Source: Gemmatimonadota bacterium
GTDB lineage: Bacteria; Gemmatimonadota; Gemmatimonadetes; Gemmatimonadales; GWC2-71-9
Length of the DNA stretch: 64,000 nucleotides
NCBI GenBank assembly: GCA_027294455.1
Contig: JAPULZ010000064.1
Location: 124,001-188,000 of the forward strand
Direction of reading: 5' to 3'
Part shown: in pieces, positions 8,167 through 17,540 of the stretch
Position numbering within the stretch: position 1 is the first letter of the stretch
Layout of the letters: every line of letters begins with the position of its first letter
Made by a program: the position numbers and the translations under genes
Notes under the pieces: model-generated
What the model saw: the letters and a program-made list of their open reading frames with translations, nothing else
Database searches by the model: none
Told to the model about the DNA's origin: nothing

Positions 8167-9510
8167 ATGCCCAAGCTGCGGGTTCCGCATCCCCTAGCGC
8201 TGATGTTCGGCTGCATCCTGCTGGCGGCGGCGCTGAGCTACGTGCTGCCGGCGGGTCGATACGAACGGACGGACGATCCGGTGACAGGCCGGAATGTCGT
8301 GGTGGCGGGGACCTACGAAGCGGTCGAGCCGTCTCCCGTGAACCTGTTCGATGCCGTGGTCGCCATTCCCTTGGGGCTCGCGGACGCGGCTTCGGTGATC
8401 TTCCTCGTGTTTCTCATCGGTGGTGCCTTTACCGTGGTGGATGAGACAGGGGCGCTGCGACAATCGGTGGGCTGGCTCGTCCAGCGCCTCGACCAGCGCG
8501 AGTTACTCGTGATTCCTCTGGTGAGTGTCGTATTCGCCACCGGTGGTGCGCTGGAAAACATGCAGGAAGAAATCATCGCGCTGATCCCCGTCTTGCTCGT
8601 GCTCACCCGGCGGTTGGGATTCGATGCCTTGACGGCCGTGTCCATGAGTGCCGGTGCCGCGTTCGTGGGATCGGCATTCAGTCCCATCAATCCCTTTCAG
8701 GTCGGCATCGCCCAGAAACTCGCGGGGCTCCCACTGCTTTCGGGCGGCTTGTTCCGCACGAGCTTTCTCGTGATCGCGCTCGGTCTTTGGATTGCGGGAA
8801 CCATGCGCCATGCCAAACGATCCCGGACGGCGCCGGAGGCCTGGGCGCTCGACACCGCGGAACCGGCGGGACCGCGCAGTGGGATCGTGATCGGCCTCGT
8901 GTTGCTGACGTTCGCGATGCTCGTCTTCGGCGTTCTGCGACTCGGATGGGGTTTCGATCAGATGTCGGCGCTGTTCTTCATCACGGGCATCCTGGCGGGT
9001 CTCGTCGGGAGGCTGGGCGTCACCGGCACCGCGGAAGCGTACGTCAAGGGTTTTCGGTCCATGGCCTACGCGGCGCTGCTGATCGGCTTCGCCCGGGCCA
9101 TCTACCTGGTTCTCGATCAGGGGAGCATCGTCGATACCATCGTCCACGGCGTGTTCACGCCCATCGAGCATCTTCCCGTTGCGTTGTCCGCCCTGGGCAT
9201 GGTGGTAGTGCATGCGGGTGTGCACGTGCCGGTCCCCAGCGTGAGCGGGCATGCGGTGCTGACCATGCCCGTCCTCGTGCCGCTCTCGGACCTGTTGGGA
9301 ATGTCCCGCCAGGTGACCGTGCTCGCCTATCAGTATGGCGCCGGACTGTGCGACCTGCTGACACCGACCAATGGCGCGCTGATGGCCATCCTCGCCGCGG
9401 GTGGGGTCCGCTACGAGCGGTGGATGAAGTTCGCCTTTCCCCTGTATCTCTTGCTGGTCGCGCTCGGCTCCGTGGCGATCCTGATCGCGATCGGGATCGG
9501 ACTCCAGTGA
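8167..9510 (+). CDS. YfcC-family membrane carrier (C4-dicarboxylate/basic amino acid type)
   Basis: This is a 447-residue polytopic protein with about 12 hydrophobic segments. It starts at ATG 8167, which follows a GGGAGAGG ribosome site. The N-terminus PHPLALMFGCILLAAALSYVLPAGRYERT is the hallmark opening of the YfcC/ArcD-like (DcuC-related) family. Inside are GGALENMQEEIIALIPVL and, later, QYGAGLCDLLTPTNGALMAILAAGGVRYERWMKF, the conserved end of the family. These carriers are annotated for arginine/ornithine or C4-dicarboxylate exchange; the substrate here is unknown. The divergent promoter region suggests control by a CRP/FNR-type regulator. Confidence 0.88.
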   Translation: MPKLRVPHPLALMFGCILLAAALSYVLPAGRYERTDDPVTGRNVVVAGTYEAVEPSPVNLFDAVVAIPLGLADAASVIFLVFLIGGAFTVVDETGALRQSVGWLVQRLDQRELLVIPLVSVVFATGGALENMQEEIIALIPVLLVLTRRLGFDALTAVSMSAGAAFVGSAFSPINPFQVGIAQKLAGLPLLSGGLFRTSFLVIALGLWIAGTMRHAKRSRTAPEAWALDTAEPAGPRSGIVIGLVLLTFAMLVFGVLRLGWGFDQMSALFFITGILAGLVGRLGVTGTAEAYVKGFRSMAYAALLIGFARAIYLVLDQGSIVDTIVHGVFTPIEHLPVALSALGMVVVHAGVHVPVPSVSGHAVLTMPVLVPLSDLLGMSRQVTVLAYQYGAGLCDLLTPTNGALMAILAAGGVRYERWMKFAFPLYLLLVALGSVAILIAIGIGLQ

Positions 9511-9582
9511 GGAAGCAATGAGTCACGAAGGACACAGAAGACACCGAGCCCGGCCCACCCCACGTACTCACTAGGCGAAACC

Positions 9583-10605
9583 ATGAATCGACTCCCTGTA
9601 CGGTCGTTTGCGTGCGCCCTGGCGGCATTGCCGTTGGCGGCGGGTCATCCTTTGCGGGCGCAGCGGGTGCACGAGTTGCGGGCCACTCCGGAGACGGTGG
9701 CGTGGGGGTACTACGTGGCCACGAAGGCGCCTGCCCTCCGCATCGCCTCGGGCGACGTCGTCGATGTGATGACCATGATCACCAACAGCCCGCGTCGCCT
9801 CGAGAGCGTGGGCGTGCCACCGGAGGAGATTCAGCAGGAATTGCGGGACATCTACGAGCAGGTAACCGACCGCGGCCCGGGCGGACACATTTTGACTGGG
9901 CCGATCTACATCGAAGAAGCCGAGCCCGGCGACGTGTTGGAGGTACGCATCCTCTCGATCGACCTGGCGATTTCTTACGGATACAACGGTTGCAGCGGAT
10001 TCCTGCGCGCCAACTGCGGCGAGCGGCGGACCAGGATTTTCCGGTTCGATACAGAGCGCATGGTCGCACCGTTCAGTGACGGCATCGAGATTCCCTTACG
10101 GCCCTTCTTCGGGAGCATGGGCGTCGCACCGCCGCCCTCGTCGGGCCGTATCAGCAGCAATCCACCCTGGATTCACGCCGGTAATATGGACAACAGGGAG
10201 TTGGTGGCGGGGACCACGCTCTACATCCCGGTGCATGCAAAGGGAGCGCTGTTCCAGGTGGGGGACGGTCACGCAGCCCAGGGAGACGGCGAGGTGAATC
10301 AAACCGCGATAGAGACGTCGCTACTCGGACGTCTGCAGTTTTACGTTCACAAAGACCGGCACCTGAATTGGCCGCGTGCCGAAACGTCCACGCACTTCAT
10401 CGTCATGGGCATGGACCGCGACCTCATCAAGGCCACCCAGATCGCCGTGCAGGAGATGATCGACTTCTTGATGGAGGAGCACCATCTGGAGCGCGGGGAC
10501 GCGTACTCCCTGGCCAGCATCGCGGCCGACCTGCGGATCACGGAGTTGGTAGACGGCAACGTCGGTGTGCACATGATGATCGCCAAGAGTCTCTTCAGGA
10601 ACTAG
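9583..10605 (+). CDS. Secreted acetamidase/formamidase family protein
   Basis: This 340-residue protein belongs to the FmdA/AmdA family, which hydrolyses formamide or short amides to ammonia and a carboxylate. It has a signal peptide (about 1-26, ending PLRAQ), which cytosolic FmdA lacks. Conserved parts include TGPIYIEEAEPGDVLEVRI, the GCSGF segment, NPPWIHAGNMDNRELV with the metal-ligand histidine, and HAKGALFQVGDGHAAQGDGEV. Because it is exported, the natural substrate may be a larger amide. It follows the YfcC-type carrier after 72 bases, and a small amide-derived acid could be a substrate for that carrier, but this is only inference. Confidence 0.88.
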   Translation: MNRLPVRSFACALAALPLAAGHPLRAQRVHELRATPETVAWGYYVATKAPALRIASGDVVDVMTMITNSPRRLESVGVPPEEIQQELRDIYEQVTDRGPGGHILTGPIYIEEAEPGDVLEVRILSIDLAISYGYNGCSGFLRANCGERRTRIFRFDTERMVAPFSDGIEIPLRPFFGSMGVAPPPSSGRISSNPPWIHAGNMDNRELVAGTTLYIPVHAKGALFQVGDGHAAQGDGEVNQTAIETSLLGRLQFYVHKDRHLNWPRAETSTHFIVMGMDRDLIKATQIAVQEMIDFLMEEHHLERGDAYSLASIAADLRITELVDGNVGVHMMIAKSLFRN

Positions 10606-10702
10606 TCGTCCGCCCGCTGGGTGGAATCCTGGCACCGGAAGTTGCATCTTGGGGCGTCATGCCTGACCACCCACCACGCCCAACCGCCGCCAGCTTCGTC
10701 CG

Positions 10703-12217
10703 TTGAGCCGCACGAGGCGCTTCTTCGGAGGCCTCGCCTCCGGCTACGCCCACCAAACCATCGCCACGGTCGTCGGCCTGTGGCTGACCGCGTTCCTGCT
10801 GACCCGGCTTGGCGAGCACGAGTATGGTCTGTGGCTTCTCGTGGCCCAGCTGCTGGGATACCTGGCACTGCTTGATCTGGGGGTCGTGGCCCTCCTTCCG
10901 AGGGAGACGGCATATGCTACGGGCCGGGCCGGCGGCGTGGCAGCCGCCACCGATCTCCCCGCGATCGTCGGCCGAACGGCGAGATTGGTGCTGTGGCAAA
11001 CGCCGATCGTCGCCCTGGCGGGACTGATGCTCTGGTTCTACCTGCCGGCGACATGGGATGCGCTGCGGCCGCCTCTTGGGTTGGTGCTGGCCGCTTTCGT
11101 GGTGCTCTTTCCCCTGCGGATCCTCCACGCGACCCTGCGGGGTCTCCAGGACCTGGCATTCCTGGGAATGGCGCACACTGCCACATGGCTCGCCGGTACG
11201 GCCGTGGCGGTCGCGCTGGTCGTGGCGGGGTTCGGGTTGTATGGTCTCGCCATCGGGTGGGTCGTGGGTCAAGGCCTGGTCCCGCTGGTGGCGTGGATCC
11301 GCCTGCGGCGCCGGTTTCCCCAGGCACTTCCCAGAGCCATCAGCAAGAGCAAGACCGGCTCTCCGGCGAGAATGCTCAAGCGCGGTGCCTGGGTCAGCGT
11401 GTCACAGGTCTCCCACGTGCTCTTCAGCAGCACGGACGTCATCATCGTCGGTGCGATGTGGGGTCCGGCGGCGGTCGTCCCCTACGTCATCACCGGAAAG
11501 CTGGCCGCTGTGCTGGCGAACCAGCCGCAGCTCTTGATGCAGGCCGCCGAGCCGGGATTGAGTGAGATCAAGACCGGCGAGAATCGGGAGCGGGCGATCC
11601 AGGTGTCCGCGGCGTTGACGGAGGCCATGCTCATCTTCGGCGGCGTGCTGGTGTGCGTCGTGCTGGCCGTAAATGAGGGTTTCATCGGGTGGTGGGTCGG
11701 CTCCGAACAATGGGGCGGTTTGGTGCTCACGGCGCTGATTCTGGGGCGGGTGATGCTCTCGCACTGGAATCTCACGATCGCCACGTCGTTGTTCTCGTTC
11801 GGCCACGAGCGCCGCCTCGCGCTCACGGCCCTGGCGAGCGGCGTCGTGACGGTCGGGACGTCGCTGGTCCTGGTGGCGCGTGTCGGCGTGATCGGCGCGC
11901 CGCTCGGAGCGATTCTCGGTGTGGCGCTCGTGGGCCTCCCGGCGAATCTCGTTGGACTCAGCCGCGAAATCGGTGTGTCGGTGGGGCGTCTCGTCGGTGC
12001 CCACGGTCAATGGCTTTGGCGGTTTGCGCTCGTGGTGGGGATCGCCATCGCCATCGCCACCCAGTGGACTCCGCCAACCCTTCCGAGCTTGGTCGTGGCC
12101 GCTGCGGCCGTCGCGGTACCCTATGGGCTGCTAATGGTGCGAAGGCTGCAGCACCCTCCGCTGAGCATATACGCGCATCCCAAGCTCAAGGCGTTCCTGA
12201 CGCGGTGGAGCTCGTAA
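10703..12217 (+). CDS. Lipid-linked oligosaccharide flippase (Wzx/MATE-like)
   Basis: This 504-residue membrane protein has about 12-14 hydrophobic segments throughout and is of the polysaccharide biosynthesis/MurJ-like export family. Typical features are TRLGEHEYGLWLLVAQLLGYLALLDLG near the start and the middle segment LKRGAWVSVSQVSHVLFSSTDVIIVG. It likely flips undecaprenyl-linked glycan units across the inner membrane. The start is a TTG at 10703 without a strong ribosome site. It is the first gene of a five-gene glycan operon (10703-16633) with very short gaps or overlaps. Confidence 0.85.
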   Translation: MSRTRRFFGGLASGYAHQTIATVVGLWLTAFLLTRLGEHEYGLWLLVAQLLGYLALLDLGVVALLPRETAYATGRAGGVAAATDLPAIVGRTARLVLWQTPIVALAGLMLWFYLPATWDALRPPLGLVLAAFVVLFPLRILHATLRGLQDLAFLGMAHTATWLAGTAVAVALVVAGFGLYGLAIGWVVGQGLVPLVAWIRLRRRFPQALPRAISKSKTGSPARMLKRGAWVSVSQVSHVLFSSTDVIIVGAMWGPAAVVPYVITGKLAAVLANQPQLLMQAAEPGLSEIKTGENRERAIQVSAALTEAMLIFGGVLVCVVLAVNEGFIGWWVGSEQWGGLVLTALILGRVMLSHWNLTIATSLFSFGHERRLALTALASGVVTVGTSLVLVARVGVIGAPLGAILGVALVGLPANLVGLSREIGVSVGRLVGAHGQWLWRFALVVGIAIAIATQWTPPTLPSLVVAAAAVAVPYGLLMVRRLQHPPLSIYAHPKLKAFLTRWSS

Positions 12218-12221
12218 CGAG

Positions 12222-13343
12222 ATGGCTGCGTCGGCCAACGGCACCAAGGTCGTCCATGTGGTCCCCGCGTTGTTCCGGGCGGACGGCGGGGTGCTCGGTG
12301 GCGCCGAGCGCTATGTACTGGAGCTCGCCCGCTACATGGCCAGGGAGGTACCCACCGAGTTGGTGACGTTTGGTCCACGAGCCAGCCGGGAACGCGTGGA
12401 GGAACTGGATATCACGGTGCTGGGATCGCCCTGGCATGTTGGAGGGCAGCCGTCGAACCCGGTGTCGCTCGGGATGTTCACACCTCTCCGCCGAGCCACG
12501 ACCGTGCATTGCCATCAGCAGCACGTCCTCGCGAGCAGTATGGCGGCGGTGTTTTGTCGCATCACCCGACGCCATGTGTTCGTGACGGATTTGGGCGGCG
12601 GCGGCTGGGACGTATCGGCGTACATGTCCACCGATCGGTGGTTCCACGCCCACTTGCACATCAGTGAATACAGCCGCACGGTTCTCGGCCAATCCGGCCA
12701 ACCATGGTCACACGTCATCTCCGGGGGCGTGGACACCGAGCGATTCTCTCCAGGCCCGCGTCGTGCAGTCGACGGGCCGGTCGTCTACGTGGGCCGCCTC
12801 GTACCGCACAAGGGGGTCGACTATCTCATCGAGGGCCTTCCCGCCGACATGCCCTTGGAGATCATCGGCCAGCCGTACGACCCGACGTTTGCCGCGCGGC
12901 TCAGGACATTGGCCACGGGCAAGCGGGTCACGTTTCGGCACGATTGTTCGGACGAGGATCTCGTGGCGGCGTATCGCAGCGCGCTTTGTGTCGTGGTCCC
13001 CAGCGTGTATCGCACAGCGGCGGGTCATGAAACGAGAGTTCCCGAGCTGCTCGGACAAACCGCATTGGAGGCGATGGCGTGTGGAGTCCCCGTGGTCAGC
13101 ACCAATGTGGCGAGCTTGCCTGAGGTGGTCGATGACGAGGTCACGGGATTTTGTGTTCCGCCCAACGAGCCACGCGCGCTGGGTGATAGACTCACGTGGT
13201 TGGCCGGCCATCCGGAGCAGGCCCGGACCATGGGCGCGGCGGCACGAGACCGGGTCCTCGAGCGCTTTACCTGGCCGGCCACTGTGCGCCGTTGTCTGGA
13301 CATCTACGCGCAGTTCGACCCGAACATGGCCGGGCCGGTGTGA
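12222..13343 (+). CDS. GT4-family glycosyltransferase
   Basis: This 373-residue glycosyltransferase has a GT-B fold. The N-terminal half opens with VVHVVPALFRADGGVLGGAERY. The C-terminal half carries VVYVGRLVPHKGVDYLIEGL and the donor-binding E-x7-E region ELLGQTALEAMACGVPVVSTNVASLPEVV. It probably adds one sugar to a lipid-linked glycan at the cytosolic membrane face. It starts four bases after the flippase stop. The particular sugar cannot be told from sequence. Confidence 0.88.
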   Translation: MAASANGTKVVHVVPALFRADGGVLGGAERYVLELARYMAREVPTELVTFGPRASRERVEELDITVLGSPWHVGGQPSNPVSLGMFTPLRRATTVHCHQQHVLASSMAAVFCRITRRHVFVTDLGGGGWDVSAYMSTDRWFHAHLHISEYSRTVLGQSGQPWSHVISGGVDTERFSPGPRRAVDGPVVYVGRLVPHKGVDYLIEGLPADMPLEIIGQPYDPTFAARLRTLATGKRVTFRHDCSDEDLVAAYRSALCVVVPSVYRTAAGHETRVPELLGQTALEAMACGVPVVSTNVASLPEVVDDEVTGFCVPPNEPRALGDRLTWLAGHPEQARTMGAAARDRVLERFTWPATVRRCLDIYAQFDPNMAGPV

Positions 13344-13372
13344 CGTCGGCCCACGGAGCTGCATCGACACCC

Positions 13373-14584
13373 ATGCGCGTCGTCGTCGCCGGCGCCCATC
13401 AATCAGTGGTCGGCGGCGCCGAGACCTACCAGCGTGACCTCATCTCCGCGCTGCGAGGGCGTGGACACGATGTCGCGCACCTGTGTGAGCTTCGAGCCAC
13501 CACCGGGTCCCCCCCGATCGATGACGGCGAAGCAGGTATCGGCCAACGATGGAACGTCGAGGAGCTGAGCGAAACCACGGCCCTTCGACTCGTGGAGCGG
13601 TGGCGTCCGGATGTGGTCTACGTGCACGGGCTCAGGGCGCCGGGCCTGGAAACTTCCCTCCTGGCGCGCCACCGCTGCGTGCTATTCGCACATTCGTACT
13701 ACGGAACATGTGCGACCGGTTTCAAGCGCCACGCCTTTCCGGACGTGCAGATGTGTTCCCGGCGGATTGGCCTGGGATGTCTCGCCCTCCACTATCCCCG
13801 GCGGTGTGGCGGGCTCGATCCCGGTGGCATGTTGCGGGACTATCGCGTGCAGCGGCGTCGGTTCCGGCTGCTACACCAGTACGATGCCGTGTTGGTGGCC
13901 AGCCGGCACATGTTCGACGAGTACCTGCGCCACGGCGTGGCGCGGGCTCGGCTGCATCTGGCGCCGCTGCCGCCGACCGGGATCGTGCCGGACGCGGCAC
14001 CTCCTCCCGTCTCCGTACGAACGGACCGCGTGATGCTGGTCGGCAGGCTCACCGCGCTCAAGGGAGGACACTATCTCATCGAGGCGATGCACGAGGCGAG
14101 CCGCACGCTCGGCCGTTCTCTCATCCTCACGGTGCTCGGGGACGGTCCGGAACGTGCGCGCCTCCAGGAAGCCTGTGTGCGCCATGGTCTAGCCGCGGAA
14201 TTCCCCGGTTGGGTGAGCTCGAGTCGGCGAAACGAACTGCTGCGCTCCAGCGACCTCCTGGCCGTCCCGAGCCTGTGGCCGGAGCCGTTCGGACTCGCGG
14301 GGATCGAAGCCCAGTGTGTGGGGCTTCCCGCGGTGGCCTTCGCCGTGGGCGGCATTCCGGATTGGCTGATCGACGGAGTGACCGGAGCCCTCGCGCCGGG
14401 TGATCCCCCGACGCCTGCCGGGTTGGCCGCTGCCATGGTTCGCGTGCTTGCCGATTGGGAAACCCATGCGGCGCTGGCGCAGGCGGCGTGGGAGCGAGGG
14501 CGCGAGCGGAGCATGCAGGCACACCTGCGTGATCTCGAGCCGCTGCTTGCTCCGACCGCGTCCACTGCGGGCACCGGCCAGTGA
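13373..14584 (+). CDS. GT4-family glycosyltransferase
   Basis: This protein of about 403 residues opens with VVVAGAHQSVVGGAETYQRDL. The middle has an unusual insertion rich in Cys (CATGFKRHAFPDVQMCSRRIGLGC), typical of one GT4 subgroup that handles hexose-linked lipids. The C-terminal half includes VMLVGRLTALKGGHYLIEAM and LAVPSLWPEPFGLAGIEAQCVGLPAVAF. ATG 13373 was chosen; an alternative GTG at 13340 overlaps the previous stop and would add 11 residues, but neither start has a strong ribosome site. Part of the glycan operon. Confidence 0.87.
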   Translation: MRVVVAGAHQSVVGGAETYQRDLISALRGRGHDVAHLCELRATTGSPPIDDGEAGIGQRWNVEELSETTALRLVERWRPDVVYVHGLRAPGLETSLLARHRCVLFAHSYYGTCATGFKRHAFPDVQMCSRRIGLGCLALHYPRRCGGLDPGGMLRDYRVQRRRFRLLHQYDAVLVASRHMFDEYLRHGVARARLHLAPLPPTGIVPDAAPPPVSVRTDRVMLVGRLTALKGGHYLIEAMHEASRTLGRSLILTVLGDGPERARLQEACVRHGLAAEFPGWVSSSRRNELLRSSDLLAVPSLWPEPFGLAGIEAQCVGLPAVAFAVGGIPDWLIDGVTGALAPGDPPTPAGLAAAMVRVLADWETHAALAQAAWERGRERSMQAHLRDLEPLLAPTASTAGTGQ

Positions 14585-15723
14585 AATTTCTTTTCGTCTC
14601 GGACTTCGTGCCGGCACCCGATTCCGGATCGGCCGGATCCGTTCTCGCGATTGGCGATGCCCTTTCCATGCGGGGGCACCGGGTGGACTACGAATGGCGG
14701 TCCACGGCCCGCCGCCGGATCCCGCATCACACGGCCTCGGTGGTGCTCGAGCTGCCCCGCATACAGCTGCGGCAGGTGGCGCGCCGCCTGGATGGCGCGT
14801 CGTACGATGTGGTCGTGGCGAGTCAGCCGTACGCCTATCTGATGTACGAGCGCCTCCCGCGTCTCCATCCGCATACGTTGTTTCTCAATCGTACTCATGG
14901 CTGGGAGGATCGCTTGTACCGGGCGTACCGGCGGTTCCGATGGGATCCGCCGGCGCCGGTGTGGCGCCGGGTTGTGTCATACGCCGCCGAGCGCGCGATC
15001 CACCGCGCATGCGTCCGCACCGTGACGGCATGCCAGGGATTGATCGCGCCGTCGTCACGGTGTGCGGAGTTCGTGCGCGCGACCTATGGTGTGGCCGACG
15101 ACAAGGTCACCGTCGCACCGTATGGGGTGGACGAAGCGTTTCTTCGGCAGCCGCGCACGTCCCCGACGCCGCACGACGGCCTCCGGCTCCTCTACGTGGG
15201 TCACTACATGCCGGGCAAGGGCTCGACGGTGCTCGAAACGGTACTTTCCCCGTTCGCGCGCAGATATGCCGACGTGCGGCTCACCCTCGTCGTCGACCCG
15301 GCAAGTGTCGAGGAGGTCAGGCGCCGATACGAACCCGCTTTCGGCGATCGGCTCTCCGTGCGATCCTGGACGCCACGAGATCAGCTTCGCAGCATCTATG
15401 CGGAACACGATCTGCTGCTGCATCCCTCGTTCTTCGAGGGCTTCGGCAAGGCGTGGCAGGAGGCCATGGCGTGTGGCCTGTGCGTGGTGGGCTTCGGTGA
15501 AGGCGGTTTGCCCGACGTTGCGACAAACGAACGGGACGCTTTCTTCTGTGACGTTGGCGATCTCGATGCCTATCGCGCTCTGTTGGACCGCTGTCTCGCC
15601 GACCCGCTGATGGCGCGAGATGTGGGAGCCCGAGCCCGCTCGGTGATTCGGGAATACACGTGGGATCGCACCGCGGTGGTCACTGAGGATTTCTGTGAGC
15701 GACGGCGCCAAACCCTGGTTTGA
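14581..15723 (+). CDS. GT4-family glycosyltransferase
   Basis: This 380-residue GT-B enzyme has a GTG start overlapping the previous stop by four bases (GTGA). The N-terminus KFLFVSDFVPAPDSGSAGSV and the C-terminal LRLLYVGHYMPGKGSTVLE and LLLHPSFFEGFGKAWQEAMACGLCVVGF show the acceptor and donor sites. It is the third glycosyltransferase of the locus, so the repeat unit or cap probably contains at least three added sugars. Translational coupling is likely from the overlap. Confidence 0.87.
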   Translation: MKFLFVSDFVPAPDSGSAGSVLAIGDALSMRGHRVDYEWRSTARRRIPHHTASVVLELPRIQLRQVARRLDGASYDVVVASQPYAYLMYERLPRLHPHTLFLNRTHGWEDRLYRAYRRFRWDPPAPVWRRVVSYAAERAIHRACVRTVTACQGLIAPSSRCAEFVRATYGVADDKVTVAPYGVDEAFLRQPRTSPTPHDGLRLLYVGHYMPGKGSTVLETVLSPFARRYADVRLTLVVDPASVEEVRRRYEPAFGDRLSVRSWTPRDQLRSIYAEHDLLLHPSFFEGFGKAWQEAMACGLCVVGFGEGGLPDVATNERDAFFCDVGDLDAYRALLDRCLADPLMARDVGARARSVIREYTWDRTAVVTEDFCERRRQTLV

Positions 15724-16633
15724 AGACCGGGCGATCGTCCGCCAATTTCCTTTGCGGTTCCGGTTTCTCGCATTGTACTGCCGGATGATGCGCAGCCGCG
15801 CGAGTGGAATCGTTCGGGGAGGGTCGTTCCTGCACCGGATGCTGGCACGGGTGACGCGGGTGTTGCGCCTCTCCGATACGGTGTCGGTAAGGCTCGGCGG
15901 GGCCACCGTGTTCCTCGATCTCCTGGACTCGCGGATCTGGTGGGTGCTCGATGAGGTGGGTGGCGGCGGCGCCGAACACGAGGTCCTGCGCCGGTGCATT
16001 TCCCCCGGCGACACGTTCGTCGACGTGGGGGCGAATCACGGTGGGTACGCCGTATTTGCGGCGGCTCTCACCGGTCCTGGCGGTCGCGTCGTGGCCTTCG
16101 AGCCCCAAGCCCGACTCGCGCGGCTGGTCGAGCGATCCCTGGCGGCAACGGGGGCGTCCCCATTCGAGGTCCTCGAGGTCGCCTGCGGCGACCGGGACCA
16201 GGTGGTAGAACTGTTCGTGCCGAGTGTGGCGTCGGGATCTGCCAGTGTATTCGGCGACTATCGGTCGGGGCCGGCCGCCAGCGCGCAGGTGCGACAGGTA
16301 CTGTTCGACGACGCCGTGGATTGGCACGGTTTTCCCGGCCGCGTGTTCCTGAAGCTGGATGTGGAGGGCAGTGAGCTGGCCTTCCTCCGCGGCGCCGAGA
16401 GAATGATTGGGGCGCGCCGGCCACTGATCTTGCTCGAGATCAATCCGGAAAGCGCGCGAGCCGGGGGCTATGGTGTTGGCGATGTCCTACGGAAGTTGTC
16501 TGATCTGGGTTACGACCGAGCCGTCGAGTTGAACCGCTTGTCGGATGCGGTACCGCTCGCAACCATCGACCAGTCGCTTCAGCGCAACGTGGTCGCGGTA
16601 CATGCCCTCAGTGAGTCATGGCGTAGAGAATGA
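15695..16633 (+). CDS. FkbM family methyltransferase
   Basis: This 312-residue SAM-dependent methyltransferase has motif I as DTFVDVGANHGGYAVFAAAL, then VVAFEPQARLARLV (motif II), and the family's late FLKLDVEGSELAFLRGAERMI. FkbM proteins usually methylate a hydroxyl on a sugar or polyketide; next to glycosyltransferases the likely target is a sugar of the surface glycan. The GTG start at 15695 overlaps the preceding gene by 29 bases in another frame. The 3' end overlaps the convergent DUF4159 gene by 26 bases. Confidence 0.88.
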   Translation: MSDGAKPWFEDRAIVRQFPLRFRFLALYCRMMRSRASGIVRGGSFLHRMLARVTRVLRLSDTVSVRLGGATVFLDLLDSRIWWVLDEVGGGGAEHEVLRRCISPGDTFVDVGANHGGYAVFAAALTGPGGRVVAFEPQARLARLVERSLAATGASPFEVLEVACGDRDQVVELFVPSVASGSASVFGDYRSGPAASAQVRQVLFDDAVDWHGFPGRVFLKLDVEGSELAFLRGAERMIGARRPLILLEINPESARAGGYGVGDVLRKLSDLGYDRAVELNRLSDAVPLATIDQSLQRNVVAVHALSESWRRE

Positions 16634-17480
16634 TGTTGATCCCCAGCGCGTAGGCCTCGGCGGAAAACTGGTAAAAATATTCCCATTCTTCGTTCTCCCG
16701 CTCCCAACCGTCGGCGATGTCGGTGTTGTGTGACATCACCACCATCAGCCGGCCGGACTCGTCGGCAATGCCCCGCAGGTGGGGCTCGGCGGACTCGGCG
16801 CCGCGTTCGGATGTCGTGAATCCCCCCGAAGTGCGCCAGTACTGGATCGAGGGAATCTGGGGCACGCGCTTGACGTCGTAGAGGACGCGGAAGATCTGGT
16901 GATCGAGCGGAATGTCGAAAATCGGATAGTCGCCGGGCGGCAGCACGCGGGTGATCTGTTCGGTCCACTGTTGCCACGCGAGGTTACCCCAGAAATCGTC
17001 CACCCACAGGAACCCACCGCGCAGCAGGTAGTTGCGGAGATTCTCGACTTCGGGCGGGGTGAAACCGACCGTGCCCACGTCCGACATGAACACGAAGGGG
17101 TAGTCGAACAGAGCGTCGCCGGTGAGCCGGACCACCACATGATCGGGACGGCCTTCTTCGTCTCGCCTGATCTCGACCTCGGTGAACTCCTCGAAGCGGC
17201 TCATGAAGTTGATGTCCGAGCCGGGATAGTCGGTGAACCACCCCTGCCCCAACCATTCCCGCCGCACCCGTTCGTAGTAAATGCGAGCGAATACGAATCG
17301 GCCATCCAGCACCACATTGGGATCGGGAAACTTGGGCGTCCGGTTACGACGTCCGCCCCAACCCCGGCTTTGGGCCTCGACCGGTCCGCTGGCCGCGAGC
17401 ACGATCGCGAGGAGACTCGATACGCAGAGGATGGGTTTGATTACGCCTGGGCGTCGAGCGGAGGAGAGCACGGCCTGCAT
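16608..17480 (-). CDS. DUF4159 secreted protein
   Basis: This protein of about 290 residues starts at ATG 17480 with a signal peptide ending ASGPVEAQ. The mature part is the DUF4159 fold (ThuA/glutamine amidotransferase-like): FVFARIYYERVRREW, FTPPEVENLRNYLLRGGFLWVDDFWG, and MVVMSHNTDIADGWE. No enzymatic activity is established; members often sit near MoxR/TPR operons or stand alone as here. An alternative GTG at 17522 would extend the leader by 14 residues without improving the signal peptide. Confidence 0.85.
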   Translation of the reverse strand: MQAVLSSARRPGVIKPILCVSSLLAIVLAASGPVEAQSRGWGGRRNRTPKFPDPNVVLDGRFVFARIYYERVRREWLGQGWFTDYPGSDINFMSRFEEFTEVEIRRDEEGRPDHVVVRLTGDALFDYPFVFMSDVGTVGFTPPEVENLRNYLLRGGFLWVDDFWGNLAWQQWTEQITRVLPPGDYPIFDIPLDHQIFRVLYDVKRVPQIPSIQYWRTSGGFTTSERGAESAEPHLRGIADESGRLMVVMSHNTDIADGWERENEEWEYFYQFSAEAYALGINIILYAMTH

Positions 17481-17540
17481 ACCTAGTTTACTCTTCGCCG
17501 TCCGCAGAAGTTGCACGACCACGGGCTTCTTTGCGTTACC

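Noticed and set aside
13340-13373. GTG start 11 codons earlier for the second glycosyltransferase
   Set aside because: The extra residues (SAHGAASTP) do not resemble the family start, and no ribosome site precedes the GTG, although the overlap with the previous stop keeps it possible.
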